NCBI RefSeq assembly: GCF_001515525.1
Contig: NZ_BCNQ01000022.1
Location: 1 to 51,912, forward strand
Length of the DNA: 51,912 nt
Origin: Piscicoccus intestinalis NBRC 104926
Lineage (GTDB): Bacteria > Actinomycetota > Actinomycetes > Actinomycetales > Dermatophilaceae
Reading direction: 5' to 3'
Part shown: piece by piece, positions 41,359-49,896 of the stretch
Numbering within the stretch: the stretch's first letter is position 1
How the letters are laid out: each line of letters starts with the position of its first letter
Translations under genes and position numbers: made by a program
The notes under the pieces: model-generated
The model's input: the letters and a program-made list of their open reading frames with translations, nothing else
Database searches by the model: none
Told to the model about the DNA's origin: nothing

Positions 41359-44097
41359 GTGTCTCTGGCGAAGCTGGAGCAGGGGTTCGAGCAGGGCCCC
41401 CGCGAGGAGGATCAGGACCGCCTCCCGCCGCAGGACATGCACGCCGAGCAGAGCGTGCTCGGCGGCATGCTGCTGTCCAAGGACGCGATCGCCGACGTCC
41501 TGGAGATCACTCGCGGCGTCGACTTCTACCGGCCGGCCCACGAGTCGATCTACGACGCGATCCTCGACCTGTACGGGCGCGGCGAGCCGGCCGACGCGAT
41601 CACGGTGGCCGACGAGCTGACCAAGCGCGGCGACCTGGCCCGCATCGGCGGGCAGAGCTACCTGCACCAGCTCATCGCGGCGGTGCCGACGGCGGCGAAC
41701 GCGGGTTACTACGCGCAGATCGTCGCGGAGCGGGCGGTGCTGCGCCGGCTCGTCGACGCGGGCACGCGCATCGTGCAGATGGGCTACGGCACGGGCGGCG
41801 GCGACGTCGAGGAGATCGTCAACGCGGCGCAGGCCGAGATCTACCAGGTGGCCGACAAGCGCGGCAGCGAGGACTACCACCTGCTCGGCGAACTGCTCGA
41901 GGCCACCGCCGACGAGATCGAGCACGCCTCCGGCTCCTCGGGGGAGATGGTCGGCGTGCCCACCGGCTTCGTCGACCTCGACGACCTGACGAACGGCTTG
42001 CACTCGGGGCAGATGATCGTCATCGCCGCCCGACCGGCGATGGGTAAGGCGCTGGCGCTCGACACGCCGCTGCCGACCCCGACGGGCTGGACGACAATGG
42101 GGGAGGTCGCGGTCGGCAACGAGGTGCTCGGCTCCGACGGCCGCCCGACGAAGGTCGTGGCCGCCACCGACGTGATGACCGGGCGCCCCTGCTACGAGGT
42201 GGCCTTCTCCGATGGCTCGCGCATCGTCGCGGACGAGGAGCACCAGTGGCCGGTGGTCGGTGAGGGCACCTCGACGTCGGGCCGGCTGGCCGACCGGGTC
42301 GGCGCCGAGCGGCTGCGCGTGGAAGCCGACCGCGAGTTCACTGCGGTGACCCCAGTCGAGTCCGTGCCGGTGCGGTGCATCCAGGTGGAGGCGGAAGACC
42401 ACCTGTACCTGGCAGGCCGATCGATGATCCCGACACACAACTCCACGTTGGCTCTGGATATCGCACGCTCGGCCGCGATCAAGCATGGCCAGACGACGGT
42501 GGTGTTCTCGCTGGAGATGAGCCGCAACGAGATCACGATGCGTCTGCTGAGCGCGGAGGCGTCGATCCAGTTGCAGCACATGCGCAAGGGCACGATGCGC
42601 GACGAAGACTGGCAGAAGCTGGCGCGCACGATGGGGGAGGTCTCGGAGGCGCCGCTGTACATCGACGACTCGCCGAACATGTCGCTGATGGAGATTCGGG
42701 CCAAGTGCCGGCGGCTGAAGCAGCGGCACAACCTCAAGCTCGTCATCATCGACTACCTGCAGCTGATGAGTTCGGGCAAGCGGGTGGAGTCGCGCCAGCA
42801 GGAGGTCAGCGAGTTCTCGCGGGCTCTGAAGCTGCTCGCGAAGGAGATCGAGGTGCCGGTCATCGCGCTGTCGCAGCTGAACCGTGGCCCGGAGCAGCGG
42901 ACGGACAAGAAGCCGCAGGTCAGTGACCTGCGTGAGTCGGGCTGCCTGCCGGCGTCGACGCGGATCCTGCGGGCCGACACGGGCGCGGAGACGACGCTGG
43001 GCGCGCTGTACGCGTCGGGGGCGACGGACGTGCCGGTGTGGGCGCTGGACGAGTCGCTGCGCTACGTCGCGCGGCCGATGACGCACGTGTTCAGCACGGG
43101 TGTGCGCGAGACGTTCACGATGACGACGAGTTCGGGGCGCACGCTGCGGGCGACGGCGAACCACCCGTTCCTTACGTACGGCGGCTGGCGTGCGCTCGGC
43201 GATCTCGGAGTCGGGGAGCGGGTCGCGGTGCCGCGGCACGTGCCGGCGCCGGGCCAGTGCGACGAGGGCTTCTCGGACTCGGACGTGACGATGGCGGCGC
43301 GGCTCGTGGCGGAGCTGCCGGAGGCGCGGGTGCCGGCGGGCATCTCGCGGCTGCCGAAGGCGCAGATCGCGCTGTTCCTGCGGGAGGTCTTCACGCGGGC
43401 CGGGGGAGTCGGTCTGGCGGCGACGCACGCGGGCGGGGAGATCTTCTGCTTCGCCGACGACCGGGAGCGCCTCGACCGGATCGCGTTGCTGCTGCTGCGT
43501 TTCGGCATCTCCAGCCAGGTGTGGGGCGCGGGCAAGGACTGGGTGCTCGACGTGGTCGACCTGGACAGCCAGCGCCGGTTCCTGCAGGAGATCGGGGTGG
43601 AGGGCGCGATGGGTGCGGAGGCGGACCGCCTCCTGACGATCGTGCGCACCGACACCCGCCCGGCCGCCGACACGAGCCCGGTGTGGCGCGAGGTGGCGGC
43701 GGCGGTCGCGGAGACGTCGACGTCGACCGAGGGCAGCGCGCTGGCGCAGGTCGCGGCCGTGCTGGACCGCGCGGACGTCGACCTGGAGGCGGTCAACGAC
43801 GTCGAGTGGGACATGATCGTCAGCATCGAGCCGGCCGGCTACGAAGAGGTCTTCGACGCCACCGTGCTCGGCACCCACAACTTCGTCGCCAACGGGGTCG
43901 TCGTGCACAACTCCATCGAGCAGGACGCCGACATGGTCATGCTCCTGCACCGCGAGTCGGTGTACGAGCAGGATTCGCCCCGCGAGGGCGAAGCCGACAT
44001 CATCGTCGCCAAGCACCGCAACGGCCCGACGAAGACCATTACCGTCGCCTTCCAGGGGCACTACAGCCGCTTTACCAACATGGCGACAAACTTCTGA
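41359..44097 (+). CDS. dnaB: Replicative DNA helicase DnaB with two inteins
   Basis: The precursor is 912 residues; without the inteins it is 458, normal for DnaB. Extein features are the N-terminal DMHAEQSVLGGMLLSKDAI, the linker ending GMVGVPTGF-like EMVGVPTGFVDLDDLTNG, Walker A ARPAMGK/STLAL split by intein 1, and Walker B with IIDYLQLM. SQLNRGPEQRTDKKPQVSDLRESG/SIEQDADMVM is split by intein 2. Both inserts are in frame and must be spliced out for helicase function. GTG 41359 has AGGAGG 5 nt upstream. The gene follows a DnaA-box-rich gap and is itself followed directly by a Tn7-like element. Confidence 0.97.
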   Translation: MSLAKLEQGFEQGPREEDQDRLPPQDMHAEQSVLGGMLLSKDAIADVLEITRGVDFYRPAHESIYDAILDLYGRGEPADAITVADELTKRGDLARIGGQSYLHQLIAAVPTAANAGYYAQIVAERAVLRRLVDAGTRIVQMGYGTGGGDVEEIVNAAQAEIYQVADKRGSEDYHLLGELLEATADEIEHASGSSGEMVGVPTGFVDLDDLTNGLHSGQMIVIAARPAMGKALALDTPLPTPTGWTTMGEVAVGNEVLGSDGRPTKVVAATDVMTGRPCYEVAFSDGSRIVADEEHQWPVVGEGTSTSGRLADRVGAERLRVEADREFTAVTPVESVPVRCIQVEAEDHLYLAGRSMIPTHNSTLALDIARSAAIKHGQTTVVFSLEMSRNEITMRLLSAEASIQLQHMRKGTMRDEDWQKLARTMGEVSEAPLYIDDSPNMSLMEIRAKCRRLKQRHNLKLVIIDYLQLMSSGKRVESRQQEVSEFSRALKLLAKEIEVPVIALSQLNRGPEQRTDKKPQVSDLRESGCLPASTRILRADTGAETTLGALYASGATDVPVWALDESLRYVARPMTHVFSTGVRETFTMTTSSGRTLRATANHPFLTYGGWRALGDLGVGERVAVPRHVPAPGQCDEGFSDSDVTMAARLVAELPEARVPAGISRLPKAQIALFLREVFTRAGGVGLAATHAGGEIFCFADDRERLDRIALLLLRFGISSQVWGAGKDWVLDVVDLDSQRRFLQEIGVEGAMGAEADRLLTIVRTDTRPAADTSPVWREVAAAVAETSTSTEGSALAQVAAVLDRADVDLEAVNDVEWDMIVSIEPAGYEEVFDATVLGTHNFVANGVVVHNSIEQDADMVMLLHRESVYEQDSPREGEADIIVAKHRNGPTKTITVAFQGHYSRFTNMATNF
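42049..42441 (+). other. Class 3 mini-intein in the Walker A motif of DnaB
   Basis: A 131-residue insertion (precursor residues 231-361) between GK and ST of the P-loop. It starts with Ala rather than Cys or Ser, so the normal class 1 nucleophile is absent. It has the class 3 triad: Trp in ADEEHQW (block B), Cys in VRCIQVE (block F) and Thr in the terminal PTHN (block G). Ser follows as the +1 extein residue. There is no room for a homing endonuclease, so it cannot home by itself. Confidence 0.88.
42943..43911 (+). other. Class 1 intein with eroded LAGLIDADG endonuclease, in DnaB
   Basis: A 323-residue insertion (residues 529-851) in DLRESG/SIEQD. It begins CLPASTRIL with Cys1, has the block B histidine in ATANHPFL, and ends FDATVLGTHNFVANGVVVHN with Ser+1. 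The central 150 residues hold a trace of the DOD endonuclease: ALFLREVFTRAGGVGL stands where FLRGLFDADGSV-type motifs occur, with the catalytic Asp lost. The first LAGLIDADG copy is not recognisable. Splicing residues look intact. Confidence 0.85.
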
Positions 44098-44128
44098 TGC
44101 TGCTGTAGAGATGGGTCCTACTTTTCAC

Positions 44129-44159
44129 AAACCGCCACCTATGTTTCATAGGAGGGTTT
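44129..44159 (+). terminator. Hairpin behind dnaB, at the transposon end
   Basis: CCTATG (44138-44143) pairs with CATAGG (44147-44152) around a TTT loop, extended by AAACC (44129) with GGTTT (44155). It may terminate dnaB transcription or be part of the transposase-binding end. Confidence 0.5.
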
Positions 44160-44245
44160 ACGGCGTGTCTTCTTGTCAGATCGTGATTTCTGCGCTAGGC
44201 GGCACGAGAGGGGAAGGTCTACGCTCAACGCACTAGACAAACGTC

Positions 44246-44275
44246 GAGGGCGCCCCGTTCCAGCGGAGCGCCCTC
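44246..44275 (+). terminator. Hairpin upstream of the tns operon
   Basis: GAGGGCGC (44246-44253) and GCGCCCTC (44268-44275) form a perfect 8-bp stem 45 nt before the tnsA-like start. It could insulate the element from dnaB transcription or attenuate the tns operon. Confidence 0.55.
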
Positions 44276-44320
44276 GTAAGACAAGTACCTGATCCGGGTG
44301 AGGAGACAGGAGGTGTCGTC

Positions 44321-45067
44321 ATGCCCAGTGTAGGGCTACGGCCCGTCGGTGCCCAAGTGGGTGAAGCGACGTGGTCGTTTTGGTGTGCTGGGGGTTCGCG
44401 ATCCGAGTGGTCATGGGTGGCGGGGCCGCCCGATCCACGCAGCTTGCAGCCGGTGCGGGAGACAAAGTCTGGCCGACTGTCGAGAAACATCCCGGTGCAG
44501 GCGATGTCGACGACGACGGGTGGGTGGCTGTTCCTCGAGTCTGGTCTTGAGCACGAGCTCGCGACATGGTTGGACCATCAACGTGATGTGACGTGGCTGG
44601 TCGGTCAACCCGTGTTGTTGCGCTGGGAGGACGGAACGAAGCACTTCCCCGACGTGTTGAGCGCGCACCGGGACGGTTCGGTGACCATCTGGGATGTCCG
44701 CGCCCCGGAAGAACGCGACGACACGTTCATGGTGATGTCGACGCGTACTCAGGCGGCCTGCGCGAAGGTCGGCTGGCGTTACGAGCTGTTCGGTGGTCTG
44801 GACCCGGTGGCGTCGTTGAACCTCCGCTGGATCGCGTCGGCGCGCCGAGCCCCGGAGTGGGTGATGCCTGCCAAGGCGATCCTGCAGGGTGTCCTGACCG
44901 ACGGTGACGGCACTGTCGGTGATGTCATCGCGGCCGATGACGATCGAGGGTTCCTCACGTCAGCCATGTGGCACCTGGTCTGGTCCGGCGAGATCGAGAT
45001 GGACCTCAACGCCCCTTGGGATCAGCGCTCGCGCCTCGCGTGGGCAACCGATGCGGCGCGGACATGA
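44321..45067 (+). CDS. tnsA: TnsA-like transposase endonuclease subunit
   Basis: A 248-residue protein at the tnsA position. In Tn7, TnsA cuts the 5-prime ends of the element so that it leaves by cut-and-paste. The PD-(D/E)xK-type core is visible: ESGLEHELATWLDHQRDVTW (candidate Glu), then KHFPDVLSAHRDG (Asp) and VTIWDVRAPE, where the usual E/Q-x-K reads D-V-R. The catalytic lysine is thus replaced by Arg, which may weaken cleavage. The N-terminal 70 residues are less conserved-looking. AGGAGGT is 6 nt before the ATG at 44321. Its stop overlaps the tnsB start (ATGA). Confidence 0.75.
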   Translation: MPSVGLRPVGAQVGEATWSFWCAGGSRSEWSWVAGPPDPRSLQPVRETKSGRLSRNIPVQAMSTTTGGWLFLESGLEHELATWLDHQRDVTWLVGQPVLLRWEDGTKHFPDVLSAHRDGSVTIWDVRAPEERDDTFMVMSTRTQAACAKVGWRYELFGGLDPVASLNLRWIASARRAPEWVMPAKAILQGVLTDGDGTVGDVIAADDDRGFLTSAMWHLVWSGEIEMDLNAPWDQRSRLAWATDAART

Positions 45068-47351
45068 ACGCCCGAGTGACGCTCTACGAGGGCGCCACCA
45101 TCCTCTTCCCGGAGGGACCCCGAGTGGTGGTCGCAGTCGGCCCGTTCGGGTACACGGTCCGCGACGTCACCGGCGGAGTCGACGAGGTGTCGTGGACCGA
45201 CGTCCAACCGGCACGCGCCATCGTCCACGGGCGGGTGGACGCGGTGGCCGAGTCATTGATGGCCGTCTTGTCCGGGCTCAGCGATGACGCTGTCCAAGAG
45301 TCGCTGGACAAGCTGGAGGTCGTTCTGACCATTCGCACGGGCTTCGCCCGTGGGCACCCCGCTCTCGCACGACCAGGGGAGCCGTACTCGCTGTTCAACC
45401 CGGCCCGAAAGGTCTCGGACAGCAAGAAATGCGAGGCGATGGCCAAGATCCTTGCCCGGGAGGCTCTGCTCGATCGGCGTCGTCAACGCAACATGGAGGC
45501 GGGCAAAGCCACACCTCGAGCGAGGGTTGGCGCGGTCTCACAGCGTCAGCTGATGAACTGGCTGTCCGACTTCGACCGCCCGATCAACGGCGGCCTCCTG
45601 GCCTTGGTGGACAAGCGCCGTGTTCGCCGGCATTCCGCCTTCGGAGGTCTCGATCCTGAGGTGCGACGCGTCGCCGACGACATCGCCGCCCGCATCGATG
45701 GGACACAAGCGGTTCGCTCGATCGATGAACTTCTCCGCCGCACGCTGTTGGCGCTCAAAGCCGAGGGTTTGGACTCGCTCGACCCACCGGAGTCGACCCT
45801 GCGGACCTACCTGACGCAGGCTGCTCAAGCCGCTGGCCGCACAACTCGTTCCCACACGACCAAGAAGCTTCGCGGTGTCCTGGCCTTGACCGCCTACCCC
45901 GCCCTTCGACCGGGCCAAGTCGTCGCGATCGACGTGACCCGCAGCGACACCTTCTGCGTCGACCCGTGGACAGGCAAACCCATATCGGTCGAGATCATCA
46001 CCGCCCTGGACGTGTGTACGCGTGTCGTCCTGGCTCTACGGGTCGTGCCCCGCAGCGCAAACGCCATCGAGGCCGGCCACATCCTCTACGACGTGCTGCG
46101 CCCGTTCAGCCAAGTCGTCGAACCCGGCCAGGTTCATGACTGGCGCTGGGCTGGAGTCCCGGAGGCGATTGGCTCGATTGATGTGCCGTCGTCGAGGCCG
46201 AACGCCTCTCCGGGCGCCCGCTGATCGGGGAGCATGCGATCCCGGGACTGCTCCCGGACGCGATCCGCGCCGACAAGGGCAGCATCTTCACCGGCCGCTA
46301 CTTCCGCGAAGTGTGCACCCTCTTGGGAATCCACCTCCTGCTCTCCCGGGCGAAGAAGCCCACCGACAACGCGTTTGTGGAGCGCTGGCACGAGACGCTG
46401 CAGCGCTGTTTGCTGCAGTTGTCCGGCCACAAGGGCCGCAACGTGTCCCAGCGGGGCAGCGACGCCGGCAAGATCGTCGTCGACAAGAAGGGTCGCGCCG
46501 TCTTCAAGGGCGACGGCCCGAGCCTGACGCCGCGCGAGCTCGAACTCCGGTTGCGAGAGTTCATCTGCACCGACTACCACCGCACCCGCCACGGCGGTCT
46601 CACGGTCGTCGACCGCACCATGGAAGACCGCTCACCGGCGGTGGGGATGACCCCGCTGGAGGTCTTCGACGCGCTCCTGGCCGCTACGGGCCGGCTGCAC
46701 GTCCTCCAGCGTCCGGACCTTCTCTATGACCTGCTGCCACAACTGTGGCTGACGATCCGCCACGACGGCGTCGAGTACAAAGACCTGACGTTCGACTGTG
46801 AGGAACTGGACGACTTCCGCTCCGTCCCCAAGGGCCTCTTCCGCGACCGGGACCGTGCCGCCCCCTTCTTCATGGATCCGCGGGACCTCTCGCGGTTGTG
46901 GTTCCGTCGACCTGACACCGGTGCCGTGGTGGAGGTCCCTTGGCGGCGAGCATTCCAGTTGCAGGCGCCGATGACCGACCTGGTCCTCGACGCCGCCGCC
47001 AAGGCGGTGAAGCGTCGCGGCGGCACGAACACCACCATCAACAAGGACAGTGTTCAGCGGGAAATCCTTGAGGCCATCAACGACATCGCCTCGATCGACC
47101 GCCTCCGAGCCAACCCGGACCTGGTCGACTGGAAACCCAACAAGGTCGCGGCGGCCCACCTGCGCGAATCACGATCCCAGTTCGACCACGCCGAAGCCGC
47201 CGAAGCTGGCGCCCGCGGCACCCGACGCACCCGCCACGGTGCCTCATCCAAGGGATCCCGCGCCGATGCGAGCAGGTCGAGCACTCCACCAGCATTTGAC
47301 CCGACACAGACGGCGTGGCCGACGCTGGAGTCACAGGAGGGGGAGTCGTGA
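45064..47351 (+). pseudogene. tnsB: TnsB/TniA-like DDE transposase, split by a frameshift
   Basis: Two frames make one Mu/Tn7-type integrase. The first (45064-46224, 386 residues) has the N-terminal DNA-binding region (VSQRQLMNWLSDFDRP) and the first catalytic Asp290 in AIDVTRSD. The second, open from 46182 to 47351, has the second Asp (RADKG, codon 46272) and Glu (FVERWHE, codon 46380), spaced D-35-E, then the C-terminal domain. In frame one the protein reads IGSIDV and then nonsense. Adding one base near 46184 (GTGCC to GTGGCC) gives IDVAVVEAERLSG and rejoins the frames. It may be a real inactivation, an assembly error or, less likely, -1 frameshifting. Its stop overlaps the tnsC start. Confidence 0.8.
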
Positions 47352-48454
47352 AGGCGTCCCGCCTGCACGCGCAGGCTTATGCACCCCCGCTGGTCCCGCC
47401 TGCGACGTTGACTCGGACAGCGGCTGCGGGGATGTCGGAGGCCAAGCGTCGCGAGTATGCACGTGAGGTACGCCGCTACCTCAACGGCCACTACTTCGAC
47501 TCCGAGCGGGATCGTCACATCCGGCAGGTCCTCAATGACCTGATTGAAGACAACGCCGAGATGCTGACCGGGACCCGGGAGGTCGCCCTCCTGACCGGCT
47601 TCAACGTCCTCGGCAAGTCCACAGTCCTCTACCAGCTGTCGTATGCCGTGCACCGCCACCACGTCGGCCCTGACGGTGACCCCGAACGTATGGCGCGGCG
47701 AACCACGACCCGTCGGTTCGGGCGCCGTGACCAGGAAATCCACCCCACCCACGCTCCGGTGCTGTTCTTGTCCCTGGAAGCCGCGACCACAGTCACCCGG
47801 TTCAACGAGCTCGTCGTCGAGGCCTTCGACATGGACAAGAGCACCGCGAAGAAGGCCTCCACTCTCGACCTGGTCCTCGAGCACGGGGTACGGCTGCTGG
47901 TCATCGACGACCTCCACCAGCTGATCCTGACCGAACGCCTCGGCCGATACGCCCTGGACCACCTCAAAGCGATCGTGACCGCCCTGGGGGAGTACGGCAT
48001 CACTGTCATCTTCAGCGGCGCGAACCTGCACGACCACGACGTGATGAGCGACCCCCAGATCACCGGCCGCGCCTACGCGATCACCGTCGCTCCCTACGGT
48101 TCCGACACCCACGACCAAGTGCTGGCGTGGCAACGGTTCCTCAAAGAATCCGGCGACCTCATTGCCCCGTTCCTTCCGGCCGCCGAACCGGGCATGCTGC
48201 ACAACGACCTGCCCGGGTTGATCCTGGAACGCACCCACGGACGAATGCAGGCCATCGTCACCCTCCTGCGCCGAGCCACCGTCGCGGCCATTGAGAACGG
48301 CACCTGGGCGGTCACCGAGGAGCATGTGCTGGCCGTTCCCGCGTCCAAACTCACCGTCGACGAACTCGCCCAGAAGGCCGACAAGACCGTCGCGAAGCCG
48401 ACCCAGCTGCATCCCACGGTCAGCGTCACCCAGCACGGGCAGGGCACCGGATGA
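47348..48454 (+). CDS. tnsC: TnsC/TniB-like AAA+ ATPase
   Basis: A 368-residue AAA+ regulator that links the target selector (TniQ) to the transposase. Walker A is TGFNVLGKST (Lys90), Walker B is LLVIDDLHQL (Asp187), and an arginine/sensor region follows around IFSGANLHDHDVM. The C-terminal helical part includes LPGLILERTHGRMQAIVTLLRRA, the TniB-type lid. GTG 47348 overlaps the tnsB stop (GTGA) and has AGGAGGGGG 5 nt upstream. Its own stop overlaps the tniQ-1 start (ATGA). The gene looks intact. Confidence 0.9.
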   Translation: MKASRLHAQAYAPPLVPPATLTRTAAAGMSEAKRREYAREVRRYLNGHYFDSERDRHIRQVLNDLIEDNAEMLTGTREVALLTGFNVLGKSTVLYQLSYAVHRHHVGPDGDPERMARRTTTRRFGRRDQEIHPTHAPVLFLSLEAATTVTRFNELVVEAFDMDKSTAKKASTLDLVLEHGVRLLVIDDLHQLILTERLGRYALDHLKAIVTALGEYGITVIFSGANLHDHDVMSDPQITGRAYAITVAPYGSDTHDQVLAWQRFLKESGDLIAPFLPAAEPGMLHNDLPGLILERTHGRMQAIVTLLRRATVAAIENGTWAVTEEHVLAVPASKLTVDELAQKADKTVAKPTQLHPTVSVTQHGQGTG

Positions 48455-49896
48455 CCAGTGCCTGCCAGCTCCCCGTCGCTGTCGACATCCAGCCCGGGGA
48501 AGACATCGTGGCCTTCCTGCAACGGGTCGCCGATGCCAACTACCTCGATTTCCGCGATTTGACCAGCCACCGGCGCACCGCCCGTGTCTGGGAGAACCCA
48601 GAGCACCCATTTCTGGCCCAGCTCTCGTCGATCACCGGGGTCGCCGAGGAACGCCTGCGGGCTGCCACGCTGGGGGGTACCTATCCGGGGATGGCGCTCG
48701 GACGGGCCCGGACCGGGCGCCGGTATGCCGGCCAACCCGCTACATGCCCCCGCGGCTGCTTTGACACGGTCGCCGCAAGGCTCAACCTGGTCGTCCTCTG
48801 CACCAACTGCGAAGAACTCTTCATCGATCGTCTCGACCCCACGCCACCACCGGTCCCGACCCGCGTCCGCCATGTTCACCGAGAGGTGATGGCCACCCTG
48901 GCGGCGACGACGTCCAGCCAGTCTGCTCAAGATCGGCTCCGGCGCCTGGAATCCCTCATGGCCGAGGTCGAACTCGCCCTCTGGCGGAACTGGCCCCCAC
49001 TGTTCGACGGGGAAACGCAGCAATGGAGAACTCGGGCGGTGCGCTGGGTGGACCGCAACGTCATCACCGGCCGATACACGCTCGCCCGCCCGCCGTCGAT
49101 CACCGCCACCCTGCTCACTCTGACTTGGGACGCATCGGTTGATCGAGCCACCGCCGAAGCGATCCTCGATGACATTGCGATCATGGCCGACCCGTGGGAT
49201 CCCGACCCCCACGAGATGCCAGACTGGCGCAACCCGGTGGACGCTCGAGTCGGTCTGCTCGACCTCCTGGAGAACCTCGGCCTCCAGGCACGACACGTCC
49301 CGACCATCCTGCGCCTGCCCGAGGACCCGATCATCCTTCCTGAACACCAACGCACCCACCGAACCGCCGAAGCCCTTGCCCTGACCGCCCTCGCCAGCCA
49401 AGCGCACGGCACCCCCATGACGGTCGCCGGAGCTGCCTCGCTTCACGCGGCCGATTGCTCCTCCCGCGCCCAACGCGTCGCAGCACGCCTACTCGCCGAC
49501 ACATATTCGCTCTGCCGACTCGCCGTACATGCTGAGCGACTGCACTCCGCAGGCCTGCTTGACCGGGCACAAGCCCGGGCAGAACTGCGCGGCATCCAAC
49601 GTCTCCCATCCACCGCCCTCCGAGATATCCCGCGAGCCGGCAGCGCGCACCTCGATCGCGAGGTCGCGGCTGCCTGGGTGTGGCTCGACGCCACCGCAGG
49701 CCGGCCCGCCGGTGGACCCCACCCACACCGAGCCAACGCCGAGATTGCGGCCTTCGACACCGCCCTCGACCCCGAAACGAAACTCCACCTGCGCGCCTGG
49801 TGGCATCAGCGGCTCAGCCACGTCAGCGACCTGGTCAAGGCCCAGGAATCCGCCTCGCTGGCCGGTGCAACCGAGGAGAGTCGAGATGCTGGCTGA
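48451..49896 (+). CDS. tniQ: TniQ/TnsD-like target selector 1
   Basis: A 481-residue protein of the TniQ family, which in Tn7 (TnsD) recognises the attachment site and recruits TnsC. It opens PVAVDIQPGEDIVAFLQRVADANYL, close to the start of the second TniQ. The zinc finger is reduced: Cys99, Cys103, Cys117 and Cys120 (CPRGC ... CTNC), with the usual middle C-x2-H knuckle missing. The C-terminal 300 residues are helical and show no known domain. It overlaps tnsC by 4 nt and tniQ-2 by 11 nt, so the proteins are made together. Confidence 0.8.
   Translation: MTSACQLPVAVDIQPGEDIVAFLQRVADANYLDFRDLTSHRRTARVWENPEHPFLAQLSSITGVAEERLRAATLGGTYPGMALGRARTGRRYAGQPATCPRGCFDTVAARLNLVVLCTNCEELFIDRLDPTPPPVPTRVRHVHREVMATLAATTSSQSAQDRLRRLESLMAEVELALWRNWPPLFDGETQQWRTRAVRWVDRNVITGRYTLARPPSITATLLTLTWDASVDRATAEAILDDIAIMADPWDPDPHEMPDWRNPVDARVGLLDLLENLGLQARHVPTILRLPEDPIILPEHQRTHRTAEALALTALASQAHGTPMTVAGAASLHAADCSSRAQRVAARLLADTYSLCRLAVHAERLHSAGLLDRAQARAELRGIQRLPSTALRDIPRAGSAHLDREVAAAWVWLDATAGRPAGGPHPHRANAEIAAFDTALDPETKLHLRAWWHQRLSHVSDLVKAQESASLAGATEESRDAG

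Noticed and set aside
41215-44061. A 948-codon open frame on the minus strand through the whole of dnaB
   Set aside because: It mirrors the codon bias of dnaB, is rich in Arg, His and Asp, has no domain and spans both inteins. It is a GC-bias shadow.
44098-44320. TnsB-binding repeats in the left end
   Set aside because: Short GACAA/TTGTC words recur (44173, 44235, 44279) but spacing and context are too irregular to define sites without the opposite end.
46170-46195. Programmed -1 frameshift joining the two TnsB frames
   Set aside because: Slipping one base would give the right protein, but there is no X-XXY-YYZ heptamer or obvious stimulatory stem; a missing base is simpler.
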